From assembly GCA_944739405.2 (NCBI GenBank), contig OX123186.2, forward strand, positions 92,855,034-92,919,033: a stretch of DNA of 64,000 bases, written 5' to 3'. Both the position numbers and the translations under genes were made by a program. This DNA comes from Euclidia mi (Eukaryota; Arthropoda; Insecta; Lepidoptera; Erebidae). Under the pieces are notes generated by a model. It made no database searches. It worked only from the letters and a program-made list of their open reading frames with translations, and was not told the origin of the DNA. Below are positions 21,471 through 33,295 of the stretch, piece by piece; the first letter of the stretch is position 1; every line of letters begins with the position of its first letter.

Positions 21471-23035
21471 ACATACATACATACATATACTCACGCCTTT
21501 TTCCCGTCGGGGTAGGCAGAGTCAACAGAACGCCACTTGCTTCTATCCTTACAAACCTCACGCGCTTCCTCTACACTCATTACTCTTTTCATACATGCTC
21601 GCCGGTTTCGGGTACTTCGGACCTGGCCGTTTTTTAGGACGTCCCCAATTTGATCGATGAATGTCCGACGAGGTCTGCCGAGACCGACTTGCACACACAC
21701 ATTTGCCTTATAAATCTTATTCGTCATTCTTTCTTCACTCATTCGCTCCACGTGTCCAAACCACTTTAGCATTCCTTTCTCAATCCTAGTCACGACATCT
21801 TCTTTCAGACCACTGCTCTCTCGTATAGTTACGTTCGGAATTCTATCGATCAGTCTCACCCCACACATACTACGCAGTGATCGCATCTCAACTGCGTTAA
21901 TTCTACTTTCATGCTATTTCTGCCATACCCAACTCTCACTTCCATACATCAACGTGGGGACAAGCACTCCATTATGAACCGCCAATCGCGCCTCTTTCGC
22001 CACAGTCTGGCCGTTCATAAAGGCATACAGTGCTCCATTTACACGATTGCCCGCAGTCACTCTCCTTTCAATATCTTCTTCACATCTTCCGTCTCTTGTA
22101 AACACGCTACCCAAATATACAAATTCTTTTACTTGCTCTACTTTTTCATCTTCAATCGTAATATTACACTCAGTCAAACTTTCATCTTTTTCAAACACCA
22201 TCACTTTCGTCTTTCTTGCATTAATTTTCATACCTTTAGCTTTAAAGCTCTCATTCATGCAGTCAATCATTTCTTGCAACTCATTCGCCGATGGTGCAAT
22301 GATGACTTGATCATCGGCGTACAACAGGCACTTAACACGCAATCCTACCATATCGATCCCGCATTCAGTTTCTCTTATATCATTCATGCAGCTATCCATG
22401 AATAAGTTGAACAACCAGAGTGAGGCTGGACACCCTTGTCTGACACCTTTCGAGATGACGAACCAATCCGTATAGGCACCATTTATTCGGACACTTGCTC
22501 TAGAATCCCTATACAGGGATTTCCTTTCTATTCACCCTATCATAAGCCTTTTCCAAGTCTATGCTCCGCAATACACCTTCTGGTTTTTTGCCAGACATTT
22601 TTCGGTGACGCAGCGCAAGGAAAAGACTTGATCCGTACATCCCATTCCCTTCCGAAATCCCGCTTGCACGTCCCATATCTTGTCATGCGTCACATTTGCC
22701 ACTCTGTCCGTCAAAATTCTGGCATACATTTTTCCAACTACACTAAGAAGGCTGATTCCGCGATAATTTTGACATTCCTGCTGCGAACCTTTGCTTTTAT
22801 ATATTGGGACAAGCACTGCCTTCGTGCAGTCATCTGGAACTTGGCCCTGTTTCCAGCATAGATTAAAAAGGCGATGCAGCAGGTTAACTATGAGTCCGTC
22901 GCCAGCCTTCAACATTTCAGTCGTCACTCTATCACACCCAGCAGACTTGCCTGAACTCATACCTTTTAACGCTTTCATAACTTCATCCATTCCAATTTCA
23001 GTATAATGTTGCCATACTATAAGGAAAAGTATCAA
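21471..23035 (-). mobile_element. LINE reverse transcriptase, broken copy
   Basis: On the minus strand, 23035-22559 encodes MSSGKSAGCDRVTTEMLK, YRGISLLSVVGKMYARIL and QAGFRKGMGCTDQVF. Frame 22414-21914 encodes CLLYADDQVIIAPSANELQ and VPTLMYGSESW. Frame 21886-21491 encodes MRSLRSMCGVRLIDRI, MLKWFGHVERM and SAYPDGKKA. The copy is 5'-truncated, frameshifted after KVYCG, and lacks RT sequence between DLEKAYDRVNRKE and DSRASVRING. It ends in a (catacata)n microsatellite at 21470-21488, its tail. It is related to, but distinct from, the LINE at 10395. Confidence 0.82.
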
Positions 23036-23420
23036 CTAAGTCGGCAAAAACCCTGTATTATCTTTATTTGTTTGCTTGGGTCAAATTTAGTAATTGGAAT
23101 TTTACCCCCTCCCCCCCTTCCTGATGATTGATCTGATACTTGGTATACATTATTTTATATTGTCATCAAGATTTAAAGATAATATTTAAATGATTGTAAA
23201 TTCATCGGATCACATAATATTACTTCACGACAACCTCAATATGGGTATCAAATGAAAGGGCGTGATTGGTAGAAAAGAGCTTACTATAAAAAAGCCAAGA
23301 TGGCCGCCGCCACAAAATGGCAGATTACCTATTTTCCTCAAATACCTCAATATGGGTATCGAATGACAGGACTTGACTGGTAAAAAGGGCTATGAAAAAA
23401 GAATGAGAAGTATCAACTAA
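23036..23420. repeat. Repetitive segment with internal duplication
   Basis: The string caatatgggtatc followed by (a/g)aatga(a/c)agg occurs twice (about 23237 and 23348), and agtatcaactaa occurs at both ends (about 23027 and 23409). It looks like a mobile-element fragment of unknown class. Confidence 0.4.
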
Positions 23421-24044
23421 CAACAAAACTGAAAACATGAAAATAAAATTAACTAAAAAAAATGTTTTGGGCGTAGCGTATCCAGAGTAAACATTATTAA
23501 AAAAAAATCAGTTGCCCAACGATTTTATATTTGTCTGATCAATACCCAAGACTGATGAGAAGATTGGTGCGATCTGGTAGCTAGGACTTACCGAATTACT
23601 TTTTAGCTTTTAGTACATAACCTAACTACATCATTTTTATTGTAATAAAACAGTATAACATAAAAAGATATATTTATGTTTTTTACTATGTTCATTCTAG
23701 AGTAATTATCAAATTGTTTTCAAAATTGATAGATTTATTGCCAGATCAGTATTTAATGTAGATGAACATTGTTTTTTACAGTAAGTAGTTTGGACGAATA
23801 GTTTAAAAGTTATCACGATATATTTGACCTAAGCGCAGTGTCATTAAAAGCTTCCTATGAGTTGGCGCGCTTAAGCACAGCGGGGTGGAGGGACGGTCTG
23901 ATATGTACTTTGTGGTAGGTAATGCTTTCATTTTTAATTTTTGCTGCTGTTATATTCAGTAGGTATATTAGCTCTTCATAACTTCAATAATATACCAACA
24001 CACGAATCTTTACCTGAAGATCGACGATTATGAAAACATAGGTA
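23421..24044. other. AT-rich DNA, nothing recognised
   Basis: No exon or repeat was recognised. Confidence 0.4.
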
Positions 24045-24182
24045 CGTAATTTTTAAATATGCTACACGGCTAATCTGCAGAGCCGTTTGTGATGTTTGAC
24101 ATAAATAGTCTGAAACCCGGGGAAGTACATAGGCTATCCTTTATTAAAATTTCATGCTGGCGAAGCCGCGGGCGAAAGCTAG
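24045..24182 (+). mobile_element. Helitron-like element, 3' part
   Basis: It has ctgaaacccggggaagtaca, then taggctatcc, and ends ggcgaagccgcgggcgaaag followed by CTAG and T, the 3' signature of lepidopteran Helitron-like repeats. Confidence 0.55.
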
Positions 24183-25056
24183 TTAAGTATATATTAATTT
24201 TAACTATATACATTACTATCTTAAATAATCATAACTTCTAAGAATATATATGTACATAAATCTAAAAATAAAAAGTGAAAATATGTACAGGGGTGTTTAG
24301 GCGTCGCGTCGTAGAATGCCAAATTAAATAAATAAATGATTGAATTTTATTTAAATAAATGTAAGTTATTAGTAAATTAACTATGTTTTTCATTTACTGA
24401 TTTTGGAGTACAAAATAGTAATTCCTTTTTTTCGTTTTTATTTATTTCATTATATGTAATTAACTTGGTTTTTACGCGGCAAATTTTTATAGTAATTGCC
24501 TTTTTTAATTGAAATTAATTTTATTTTACGTAACTTTATTTTTGATTTTGTATTTTTAGGATTTTACAGTTATTTCTTTTTTTAATTTAAATTTACAAAT
24601 CTCGCTAAATAATACATGCAGTGGCTGCCTTGATTGTAGAATCCACATTAATGGAAATAGAAAACATATCATATACTAGATTTTTATTAAAATGGGTACT
24701 ACTTAGAGATTTTTATTCACATAACCTTTAATTTTGTTAGGGTGGCTCCTAAATTACGTCACACGATTTCCATGATGTTTTGACCCCTTCCCCGTCCTTG
24801 TCATAGTTGCTCTCATACATCACCATCTCATTTATCATACAATGTCACACTTCATCGACCCCCTATCCCTCCCCCCCCCCTCTCCATAAGTGTAACATAA
24901 TTTATGGATGGCCCCTTAATTACATTCTAATTGGTCTTAAATCATTTACCTCATATTTTATTTTATTGTATCGTAAAGTTGATGTTTGATAAAGGCATTG
25001 GTGTGGTCGTTAATAAAATAATAAGAATTCACATAATAATATGATGCCAGGCGCCA
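24183..25056. other. AT-rich DNA, nothing recognised
   Basis: Only low-complexity A/T stretches and a C-run near 24870 were seen. Confidence 0.4.
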
Positions 25057-25140
25057 TACGATTGACTATACAGCACATGGCGTTCTGTTGTCTCTGCTTA
25101 TCCCGACGGGAAAAAGGCGTGAGCATGTATGTATGTATGA
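25057..25140 (+). mobile_element. 3' tail of the TATG-tailed LINE
   Basis: It reads catggcgttctgttgtctct then cccgacgggaaaaaggcgtgag and a (tatg)n run, matching the 3' end of the LINE at 21471 in opposite orientation. Confidence 0.65.
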
Positions 25141-25302
25141 ATATACAGAAAATGGTGATTTGTATTTATTTTAAATAGACCTTTTCATATTAAATTCTTA
25201 TATTCTGCAAATTTTTGTTTGTCATTTAATAGCATCCAAAGTACTAACCCAAACTTGACCTTAGTCAAAAATCTTTGAATTTTGTGAATTTGCACAGAAT
25301 AT

Positions 25303-25612
25303 AAGCAACGATAGCCGAGTGTAGAGACCGACAGACTGCTACGCAGAGGGTCTCGAGTTCGAATCCATGACACGCACCAATGACTTTTAAAAGTTAAGTG
25401 CGTATTAAATTGTTAATTATCGCTTGCTTGACGGTGAAGGAAACCATCGTGAGGAAACCTGCATGTCTGAGAGTTCTCCATAATGTTCTCGAAAGACATG
25501 TGAAGTCTGCCAACCCGCACTTGGCTAGCGTGGTGGACTATGGCCTTATCTTTCTCGTAGTGAGAAGAGGCCCGTGCCCAGCAGTGGGACAGTATAAAGC
25601 GCTGGTGATGAA
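25303..25612 (+). mobile_element. tRNA-derived SINE
   Basis: The tRNA-like head has gatagccgagtgtagagacc and a B-box (gagttcgaatcc near 25355). The body contains aaccatcgtgaggaaacctg and the tail cgtgcccagcagtgggacag. Related copies lie at 7212, 32585 (head only) and, inverted, 27660. Confidence 0.75.
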
Positions 25613-25846
25613 GCACAGAATATTAAAGCTTTATTTTAGAACTTAACTGTTTGAACCAGATGTTAAGAAATCTATTATTTATATTAAAACACAAAACTAC
25701 AGAGGAATATACCTACTTGTTGTACTTGCGATTAAATTAACGATTTTTATTTCCTTTTTAAGATAATCTCTGGGATTAGTTAAAGATAAACTGAAAACAG
25801 AATATCTTTAACACAGGCCATAATATAAATAAATTTGAATTTTTAG

Positions 25847-26112
25847 GTAAGAAAAGGACGCTCAAAAGGAAAAAATCTAGAAAAATTATTGCAACCGCAG
25901 AACATGGCAGCAGAAAATCCTGAAAAATAATTGAAACCGCAGAACGCGATAGCAGAATGAAAAAAGAAGAGAAGAAGAGAAAGTCATGTAAGTTTTGTCC
26001 TGCTAGGCTCAGAAGAATGACAAAAACTAGGTGCGCTACGTGCAGAGCTTTTATTTGTGGCGAACACCGGAGTAGTTCCTGTCCAAGGTGTGTTTTCGTC
26101 AAATGTGATTAG
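25847..26112 (+). pseudogene. Second piggyBac-type zinc finger exon, internal TGA
   Basis: The acceptor aatttttag ends at 25846. Array phase reads KKRTLKRKKSRKIIATAEHG, a TGA at 25921-25923, then KIIETAERDSRMKK, KRKSCKFCPARLRRMTKTRC, ATCRAFICGEHRSSSCPRCV and ends VKCD-TAG at 26110. The Cys/His spacing (CKFC, CATC, FIC, H, CPRC) fits the Cys-rich C-terminal domain of piggyBac transposases. The N-terminal part contains an internal duplication (KIIATAEHGSRKS and KIIETAERDSRM), with the TGA at the position of an Arg. The zinc finger itself is undamaged. Confidence 0.55.
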
Positions 26113-26868
26113 ACACTTATGGGAAATGTTATTCTAGGCACTGTCATAAATAACTATGTTACGAATAAAGGTGATAATAGGCTTGAGTATTTCCTGGTAA
26201 CAGAACATCGAATATTCGCCGTTTATAAATTTGTCGAACTTAACGACGAACAGAGCCAAGCATAGAGCCAAACATCGCTACAAATATGTTCATGATCTTC
26301 CTAGCGAACTCTCTAATCGAAAAAAAAGCTTGGAGCAAATTACTGTCCTTTTGGTATAATTCTCGCTTAAACGCTCGATACTAATGCTCGTTAAATCGAG
26401 TTCGTTTGTTTTTCTGTACTATAAGATTCACTATGGTCAAGTTTATCAGCACCTTTTAATATCGGTCATAGCGATACTTAACGTTCTTCAAGTAATAGCT
26501 TAGCAAAGTAAAGCAATGTTTGCGTTGGTGGTACACCCTGGATAGGAGACCGCTTATTACGGCATTTTTAATTTTAACTTTAAATATAGGTAACAAATAC
26601 TTAGTTTAAAATAGGTAAGTTTTTAAGTAGTTTAGTTGTTTGAAGAACCAACTTGTAAATTAAAAATAATCACAAATATTTCTAAATAAAAACGATTTCA
26701 AAACAATTCTTTGTTTTCTGCTTTGACATTCGTCTTCTGATGAATTATAATTATGTCTGGAATAGATTTGAATACCTAACAGAACTTCACAATCAAAGAT
26801 TATTAGAATTCTTGAATTGAAAAATAATTGGTAATTTTGGAGATGACTGGTAATTGCTTTTTCTTCAG
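26113..26868. other. Intron-like DNA
   Basis: Around 26220-26310 a stretch with cgaacttaacgacgaacaga resembles degenerate repeats, but no family was recognised. Confidence 0.35.
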
Positions 26869-27110
26869 CAGCCGTCTACATTACAACTTCAAGAGGAGCA
26901 AGAATGCTTTTATATTGTGGCTTCAAATTTTCGAAGCATTTGATAAGAGGTCATCTTACGAGATGGTTCTGCGCTACTCATCGGAAGAAAGGATGCACAG
27001 CAGTACTGCACACTTGTGAAGATATCGTTATCAAAGCCAGAAACCAGCATATTCATGAGCCTGTATATAATAATATAATGAATAACGGTTATGGAAACGT
27101 TATATTATAA
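26869..27110 (+). CDS. mod(mdg4): FLYWCH terminal exon E11
   Basis: The acceptor ttgctttttcttcag ends at 26868, in array phase. The 79 residues include AVYITTSRGARMLLYCGFKF, HLIRGHLTRWFCATHRKKGC, TAVLHTCEDIVIKARNQH and IHEPVYNN before an Asn/Gly-rich tail ending in TAA. The zinc set is Cys, Cys, His-Ile-His. It is closely related to E12 (29468), sharing RGARM, THRKKGC and HIHEP. The exon is intact. Confidence 0.86.
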
Positions 27111-27164
27111 AACCGACTTCCAACTCTATTTGATACAACAGGGGACCAATACTCCCAAATAACA

Positions 27165-27445
27165 TAACATATCTTCACGCCTTTTATCCCCGAATGGGTA
27201 GGCAGAGGTGTATTACACACCCACACTTCGCCAGATATGTTTCGGTCCCAATGTAATAGGGGGCGAGCCTATTGCCATCTACCGGGCACATTATTAAGCG
27301 AGCGATAATTAACATTTTTAATACACACATAACTTCGAAAAGTCAGAGGTGTGTGCCCGGGGTAGCTGGGGATCAAACCCGAGACCATCGTCTCGGCAGT
27401 CCGTTACGAACACCACTGGGCTACCGCCGCTATCCCCCAATCCCA
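27165..27445 (-). mobile_element. Inverted tRNA-derived SINE
   Basis: The reverse complement carries a B-box-like region (gatcaaacccgagacc on the plus strand), the caatagg..gcc segment and the tail with cacctctgcctaccc. It is the same family as 5878-6115. Confidence 0.6.
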
Positions 27446-27659
27446 AATAAATATAGTTTCGAAATCACGTCAGTGTCATACTTACGTCACAAAAAGCGCA
27501 TTATTCTAAATTATCTGATAATTGAACGAAGTTGTAACGAGATCGTAAATTGAAACAAGTGTCAAAATATGTGTCAATAACTGTTTAATTCAAATTATAC
27601 GATAAGGATATTAGGTTATCAGAATACCGCTTCTGAGTCTATTCAAAATATAATATCAA

Positions 27660-27890
27660 TCATCATCCTCTTAGCGCTATCCCGGTTTCAATCCGGGGTC
27701 CGCTTCCTAGTCCAACCGGATTTGGCTGAATATTAGCTTTTCCACAGAGCGACTGCAACCGATAATAATTAATAATTCAATACGCACATAACTCCGAAAA
27801 GTCATTGGTGCACGCCGTGGATTCGAACCCGATACCCTCTGCATGGCAGTATGTTGATATCTCCTCTAGGCTATCGCTGACATAATATAA
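27660..27890 (-). mobile_element. Inverted tRNA-type SINE
   Basis: The reverse complement contains a B box (plus strand ggattcgaacccgataccct) and an A-box region near 27870. The tail includes ccggggtccgcttcctagtc. Confidence 0.55.
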
Positions 27891-28906
27891 TATCAATGTC
27901 ATATAAAAATAGGAGAATTGGCCCCCAGGTTGTTTTCATGCAGGCTCTACGGGACACAACATTACATCCAAAGAAATGGATATGTATCATTATGTTCTGA
28001 ATAAATGCACAAATCTTTATATATGTTACCGTAAAAGCCCGTATAATGGTAAATATTTTAGCAGTAAATTTTGAAGCTTACCAACATGTATCGGCAAACG
28101 TACGAATTACATAAAAAAGTCAATTTTTCGGGTGTTTACCTCTTGAGTTTGGTACTTTGGTTTTATTTATTACGGTTGGTATATAAATGTTGGTTTCGTG
28201 AATAAGACGTTGATTATAGCCCTATACTCTAAGCCCAAGTCAACTTGGCTGTTAATTATTTTATATTTTTGTCCGATGATTAATTATGGTGAAAAATTAA
28301 TTGAGATCAGTGACACGCGTCTTCCTGGATGATGTAACCATTATTTGAAGAAGTTTAAAATAAAGTACTGCTGAGAAGTTGATCATCTACAGTACTTTCA
28401 ATTTATATACGCTATGCTACATACCATTTACTAGTAAATAATATAACATTATGACTATGAATAATATTGTGATATTCGAATTTTATGTTCAAAATTTAAT
28501 TATTAGCATAAATGTTTTGATATCTTGTATTTTTAAATAATTACATTTGATTGCAAATTTGATAAGTATGATACATGATATATATCGGGCGTGCTATAGT
28601 GTCTTTAATGTTAGTCATTTATTTTGCAATATATTATTGAGTATCTCTTTATACATAATTATTATTTTAAGTGTTTATAATAAAGAAAAATAAAGAAAGT
28701 ATTTAAGCAATATATAAACTTGCCATGCTTTCTTTGCCTTTTATTAATGACTTTATTTTAGCATTTTTTAATAATCCTTCACGATATATTTCATTGCATA
28801 TTTTAACTACGAATGAAAACATACGGTGTGAAAAGCTCCATATCCAAAAGCTGTACATAATGTTTTAATAAGCTTGCCTTTAACTAGGTATTTTATTTTT
28901 TTGTAG
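27891..28906. other. AT-rich intron-like DNA
   Basis: Nothing was recognised until the polypyrimidine tract at about 28890. Confidence 0.4.
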
Positions 28907-29241
28907 GTATAAAATATCAGCCCCTTTATACCGAAAACTTAATAATGATCAAAGGCAGGTGGGACTTCAAGCATTTGTGCAATTACCTACGTGCCCAACA
29001 ATTACGGCTCATTTCAACGTTACTTCAGCCAGTACAGTCATGTCGTATATTTGAACGGATTACTTTTTCTACCTTCTACCATTTAATAGAAACCCACCCT
29101 TTTTGTTTATTCTCCGTTCTTACATCATCACTGAGGGCTATATCTTCCCAAATTACATTGTATAATGCAATTACAACAAAAAATAAATTTGATCTAATGA
29201 AAAATACCAGTAGTGATAAAGGCAGTGGCGATAATTTTTAA
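28907..29241 (+). CDS. Candidate divergent terminal exon, FLYWCH-like start
   Basis: A strong acceptor (ttttatttttttgtag, ending at 28906) opens in array phase into 110 uninterrupted residues ending at TAA. The beginning (YQPLYTENLIMIKGRWDFKH) lines up with the first strand of FLYWCH exons such as ..KIMKIRGYRYTRH, but no paired zinc Cys or HNH follows. QPVQSCRIFERI may be a remnant of the second-Cys region. It could be a FLYWCH exon that has lost zinc binding but kept its frame, or simply a decayed one that is open by chance. Confidence 0.35.
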
Positions 29242-29467
29242 GTACGTGTTATATCACGTCACCATTGATGACAGTAGATTTACCTATTTATCTCCAGTGG
29301 TGATAAAGACAGTGATAACGGCCGGTAAAAGATGAACATCTTCAAAGACTCCACTTACTTTACAACTTCTGATGTCAGAATTTTAGTCTAATTTCTAGAC
29401 CAGCCAAGAAGCTATTTTGCCAAGTGGCCAAATTAAATGTCATTCTTCACATTTTTGTTTGTTCCAG

Positions 29468-29670
29468 CAATTTTTGCGACAACTTCGCTCGGAGCTCGCA
29501 TGATCATATTGGCTGGGTACAAATTCCTTAAGCACGTTACTACTGGAGACCAAACAAGATGGACGTGCGGTACACATAGGAAGAAAGGCTGCAAGGCGGT
29601 CTTATACACGTATCAAGATATTATAACTAGAGTGAAAAACGACCATATACACGAGCCGATATTTATGTAA
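29468..29670 (+). CDS. mod(mdg4): FLYWCH terminal exon E12
   Basis: The acceptor tttttgtttgttccag ends at 29467, in array phase. The 66 residues read IFATTSLGARMIILAGYKFL, KHVTTGDQTRWTCGTHRKKG, CKAVLYTYQDIITRVKNDH and IHEPIFM before TAA. The zinc set is Cys, Cys, His-Ile-His. It is nearest to E11 and E10. An RTE LINE 3' end was inserted about 30 bases after the stop codon, so this exon's 3' UTR probably contains LINE sequence. The exon is intact. Confidence 0.87.
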
Positions 29671-29699
29671 TGTGAGTGGTGATAACTGTAGCTAGAAAC

Positions 29700-29895
29700 A
29701 CCGATGCAGCAAAAGGTTCTAGAGCGGCGGCCACGCACCGGACATCGTAGCAGAGGTAGTACTCCCGCAAGGTGGACTGACGATCTTGTTGGGAGCGCGG
29801 GCAGCGGATAGTTGTGGGTGGCTCAAGATCAGTCCATGTCTCATACTATGTCCAGTTGTGGACGTCTTCCGGCTGATATAATGATGATGATGCGT
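29700..29895 (+). mobile_element. 3' end of RTE LINE
   Basis: It matches 11905-12105 of the LINE above (gttctagagcggcggccacg, then aaggtggactgacgatcttg, then gctgatataatgatgatgat), including the (gat)n tail. It is only a tail fragment. Confidence 0.75.
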
Positions 29896-30065
29896 GGCGA
29901 AGATCGTGGTTAAGATACTCTTCACTTTCTGAGGCTGTAGGCCTGTAGCAGGTCCAGAAAGAGAAAGGCAGGCTAGTCTAACAGGCTTATGCCTTCCCAA
30001 AATTATCTTAGTCCCTCCATGACAAATTACTTTATTTGGTAAATATATAATAAAAGGAAAAATGA

Positions 30066-30300
30066 GCATACGGATCGCCTGATGGTAAACGATTACCGCT
30101 TGCCGACTCCCGCAATAACAGAAGAGTCACAAGTACGCTGCTGGCTTTTGGGATGAGATAAAGAATACGAGGCGCGGGATGACGGCGAAGGCAAAAGACA
30201 CATGACCTCTGGCACTCTCACTCGCCGTAAGAAACGCAACAGTACAGATACTGTTACTCAACGTCTAAAGTCTGTGAGAGGGTAGTACTTCGCCAATGTT
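30066..30300 (+). repeat. Dispersed repeat, copy 2
   Basis: It is the same family and orientation as 9096-9350: ggatcgcctgatggtaaacg, cctctggcactctcactcgc and gagagggtagtacttcgcc. Confidence 0.6.
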
Positions 30301-33295
30301 TTAAGGTTTCCCTTGATAAAACATATCTTCGCTTAGGTAAGGCGTTCTCCAAACCAGAACGACCGAAAACTACATTCTTGTTAAAAGCTTACCATTGCTT
30401 TTGTCAAATTACACGCACTAGCCTTTATTCAATTAATATTGAATTGTAATACGAAATAGAAAAATGTAATTAGTAGAACGTGATTAGTGTTTTATTTCTT
30501 TCTATTTATTTCTCCGTTTTTAGAGTATTTTATTAAATATAGCATATCAGTTATATTGATAATCGTTTAACGTTTAAACATACATATGATATTATTTATC
30601 ATGGAAATATATATTTTGCCTGGTCAATAATTCATAATAGATACATTTCAAATCAGTAGTTCAGTCTGAGAATCCAAACATTACATGGATATCCATGTAA
30701 TTAAAATGATCGAAGAAGGTTACTATTATAAATTGATAAATGCATGGGCGCCGGGGCTTTAAGGAAAGCACCCTTTGACTCTGTGCTCAAGGACAATTAT
30801 TTTCTTTTACATTGAACTGCGACTACTAGTTTTGGCCGTTTTGGCCAATTTAAGACCGAGCAATAAATTTGAAGAAACTTCTTTATTGTGTATTAAAGGA
30901 GTTGCTTCTTTATTGCTCGGTGTTAAATTGGCCAGAAACACCTCTTGCGCCTGTGTCTTTAAAAATATAAAAAGTTCTTTACATTTGAATTTGTTCAAGC
31001 CATCATGGCTATTAAAAGATCGATGAGAAACGAGTGCATGTAGCAGAGTTAAGAATGTTACGATAGATGTGCGGAGTGACGGGAATTGACAAAATAAAAA
31101 GTTGAGTGGTCTGAACGTGGCGTCTTTATACAAGAAAGTGAAAGGAAATATGTAGTTTGGCTTGGTATGGTCTTATTATGTACCTATATAAATCGGTTAA
31201 CAAATAATTATGAATGTGAAGTTATAGAGACAAAATGCTGATAGATGGATTTTGTAGGGATGGTGGATATAAAAGAGTAAGGGGTAAATATTCGTATCAC
31301 GGACAACAGAGACTTATGGAAGCGAGGGACATACTGTGACTCTACTTACAATAAAAGCAGTACCTTTTTTACTTGATCTATGTGCTGGACCGTGATGGTT
31401 GTTTCCCTTGCCATCCATTACCACGTAAACCCACACAGGACACTTATTGGCAGCACATTGCGTATTCCAAATCGAAGCAGATTTTGTGAGAGAATTATAT
31501 TTGAATAATAACTGTATTTAAATTTATAAATTCTTCCACGGACCTAAACACGTAAATAAAATTATTACATTACTCTTAACACGGATAGGCGATTTTAAGA
31601 AATATGCCATTAACACCAACTGAACGACTGCAAAATTATGAAGTTTTATAGGACTTAAATTTAGGAAGAGTAAAAAGAAAGAGACTGGAAAAAAGGCAAA
31701 GTTACTCGAACACTCCTTAACTCTCAGTGTCCGGGACGAGGAAGGGCCTAGTCTCGTCAAGGGCTCAAAGAAATGTTGTGCGGTGACGGAGCCTCAGTGC
31801 CTAGGCCGACTCCGGGTCATGTGCGAGTGCATCGATATTCTTGTCGCATGTTGTCGTGTTTTACTTAAAAAGTTTGAATGACAATTGTTGATAGAGCCGG
31901 CAGAAATATATAGCGTTCCTCTCTTTTGTACCTTCCATTTCCTTTTTATATAGAGCAATTGCAATCCTAATTAATGTGACTTCTCTGTATTAAACAAGAG
32001 AAGTCACAACGTATCTTTCGTGTTTTATCTACGAGCACTTGTTTTATCTACTACTCTACACTGAAGCGATACCAAAACAAAATGGTCACTTAGAGGCAAA
32101 GATGAACGGTTGCGATCTGACTGCGTTACGGTCTCAATCCCTGAAGTATGAACAGAAAGCCCCTGACGGGACTCGGATGAACGGTCTTAGCAAGGCCGAT
32201 GCTCTGTCACGTCCTAGCCACGGCCATGATGACGTGTGTGGATAGACTATGAATCTGATAATTTACCTACTTACCTATCTATTATCCAACTTTGGTATGA
32301 TTGATCAAATAAATGATAAACACTAAATTTGATGTTTTATTAGACCGTCCTAAAGAAAAACTTAAAATTAGGAAATGCCTATACTAATTCGGATATACTA
32401 ATACTAATTCTATAATAATTTTCCCGATATACTAATACTAATTCGGATGAAAATGTTTGTATAAAAATTCTCTAATGATTCCTTTCCGTTATAATCAAAT
32501 CATTTTCTTATCTGTCTCATATCCGTTACTTCCACTGCTTTGAAATGACAGTGATCATATCAGAATGTCAGAAACATAATAGAGACAGCAACAGGAGGAG
32601 ATACCAACAAACTGCTATGCAGAAGGTATTGGTTTCAAATCCATGCAAACCTGCGTATTGATTGCTAGCGCGCTCTGTGTATATCATATATTTTGTCTTA
32701 TCTGGAAAGACTTAGGGCCTGTTCACGAGATCGGTCTAAGCGGCGCGCGTCGCGGCGGGCGGCGCGGCAGAGCGTCGTGCACGCCACGACCCTACAGCAG
32801 CGGTAAACGCAGCGGCAAATGTGGACGTATTTGGGCCGACGGAGTTACCCATAAATATGGCGATAACCAAAATATCTTTGTGTAACTATACGGTATACTT
32901 ACCTACAAAATTGTCGACATTGGATCTTCATTTCTTACAAGTATTTTATATCAAAGGAATAATGCATATTCGCAATTAATGAGGCGTTGAATAGGTACCT
33001 ACACAACGTAGATTACGTTAAGTAGGTAGGTAAATCACCTTTTAACTTTCATAGTAGCTGTGTCTGTACCTAAATAGGTACATATGTACATTACACAATG
33101 TTTTAATGTTTGCGATTTATATTAAAACCTACCATTACATTTTGTAAAACATTGTTTCATTACATCTCGCAACGTTTTATTAACATTTTTGTATTTATAC
33201 AGCGGATGTGTTGCTATCCATACACGCGACCGTTTTAAAATTTCGACTTTAAATGTCTCCGTATTCATTACCGCCACAAAATATTTAACAAATAG
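30301..33295. other. Intron-like DNA with scattered small repeats
   Basis: It holds a 20-bp palindrome near 30683, an inverted repeat at 30841-30867/30909-30934 with one mismatch in 25, a short stem near 31978-32009, and a SINE head at 32585-32660 (gcagaaggtattggtttcaa). A duplicated string atactaatactaattcgg occurs near 32400-32450. A CpG-rich patch lies at 32725-32830. The frame at 32039-32245 has no convincing domain. Confidence 0.45.

Noticed and set aside
32039..32245. Gypsy-type retrotransposon fragment (ADALSRP text)
   Set aside because: Only a six- or seven-residue resemblance, with no adjacent RT, RNase H or integrase.
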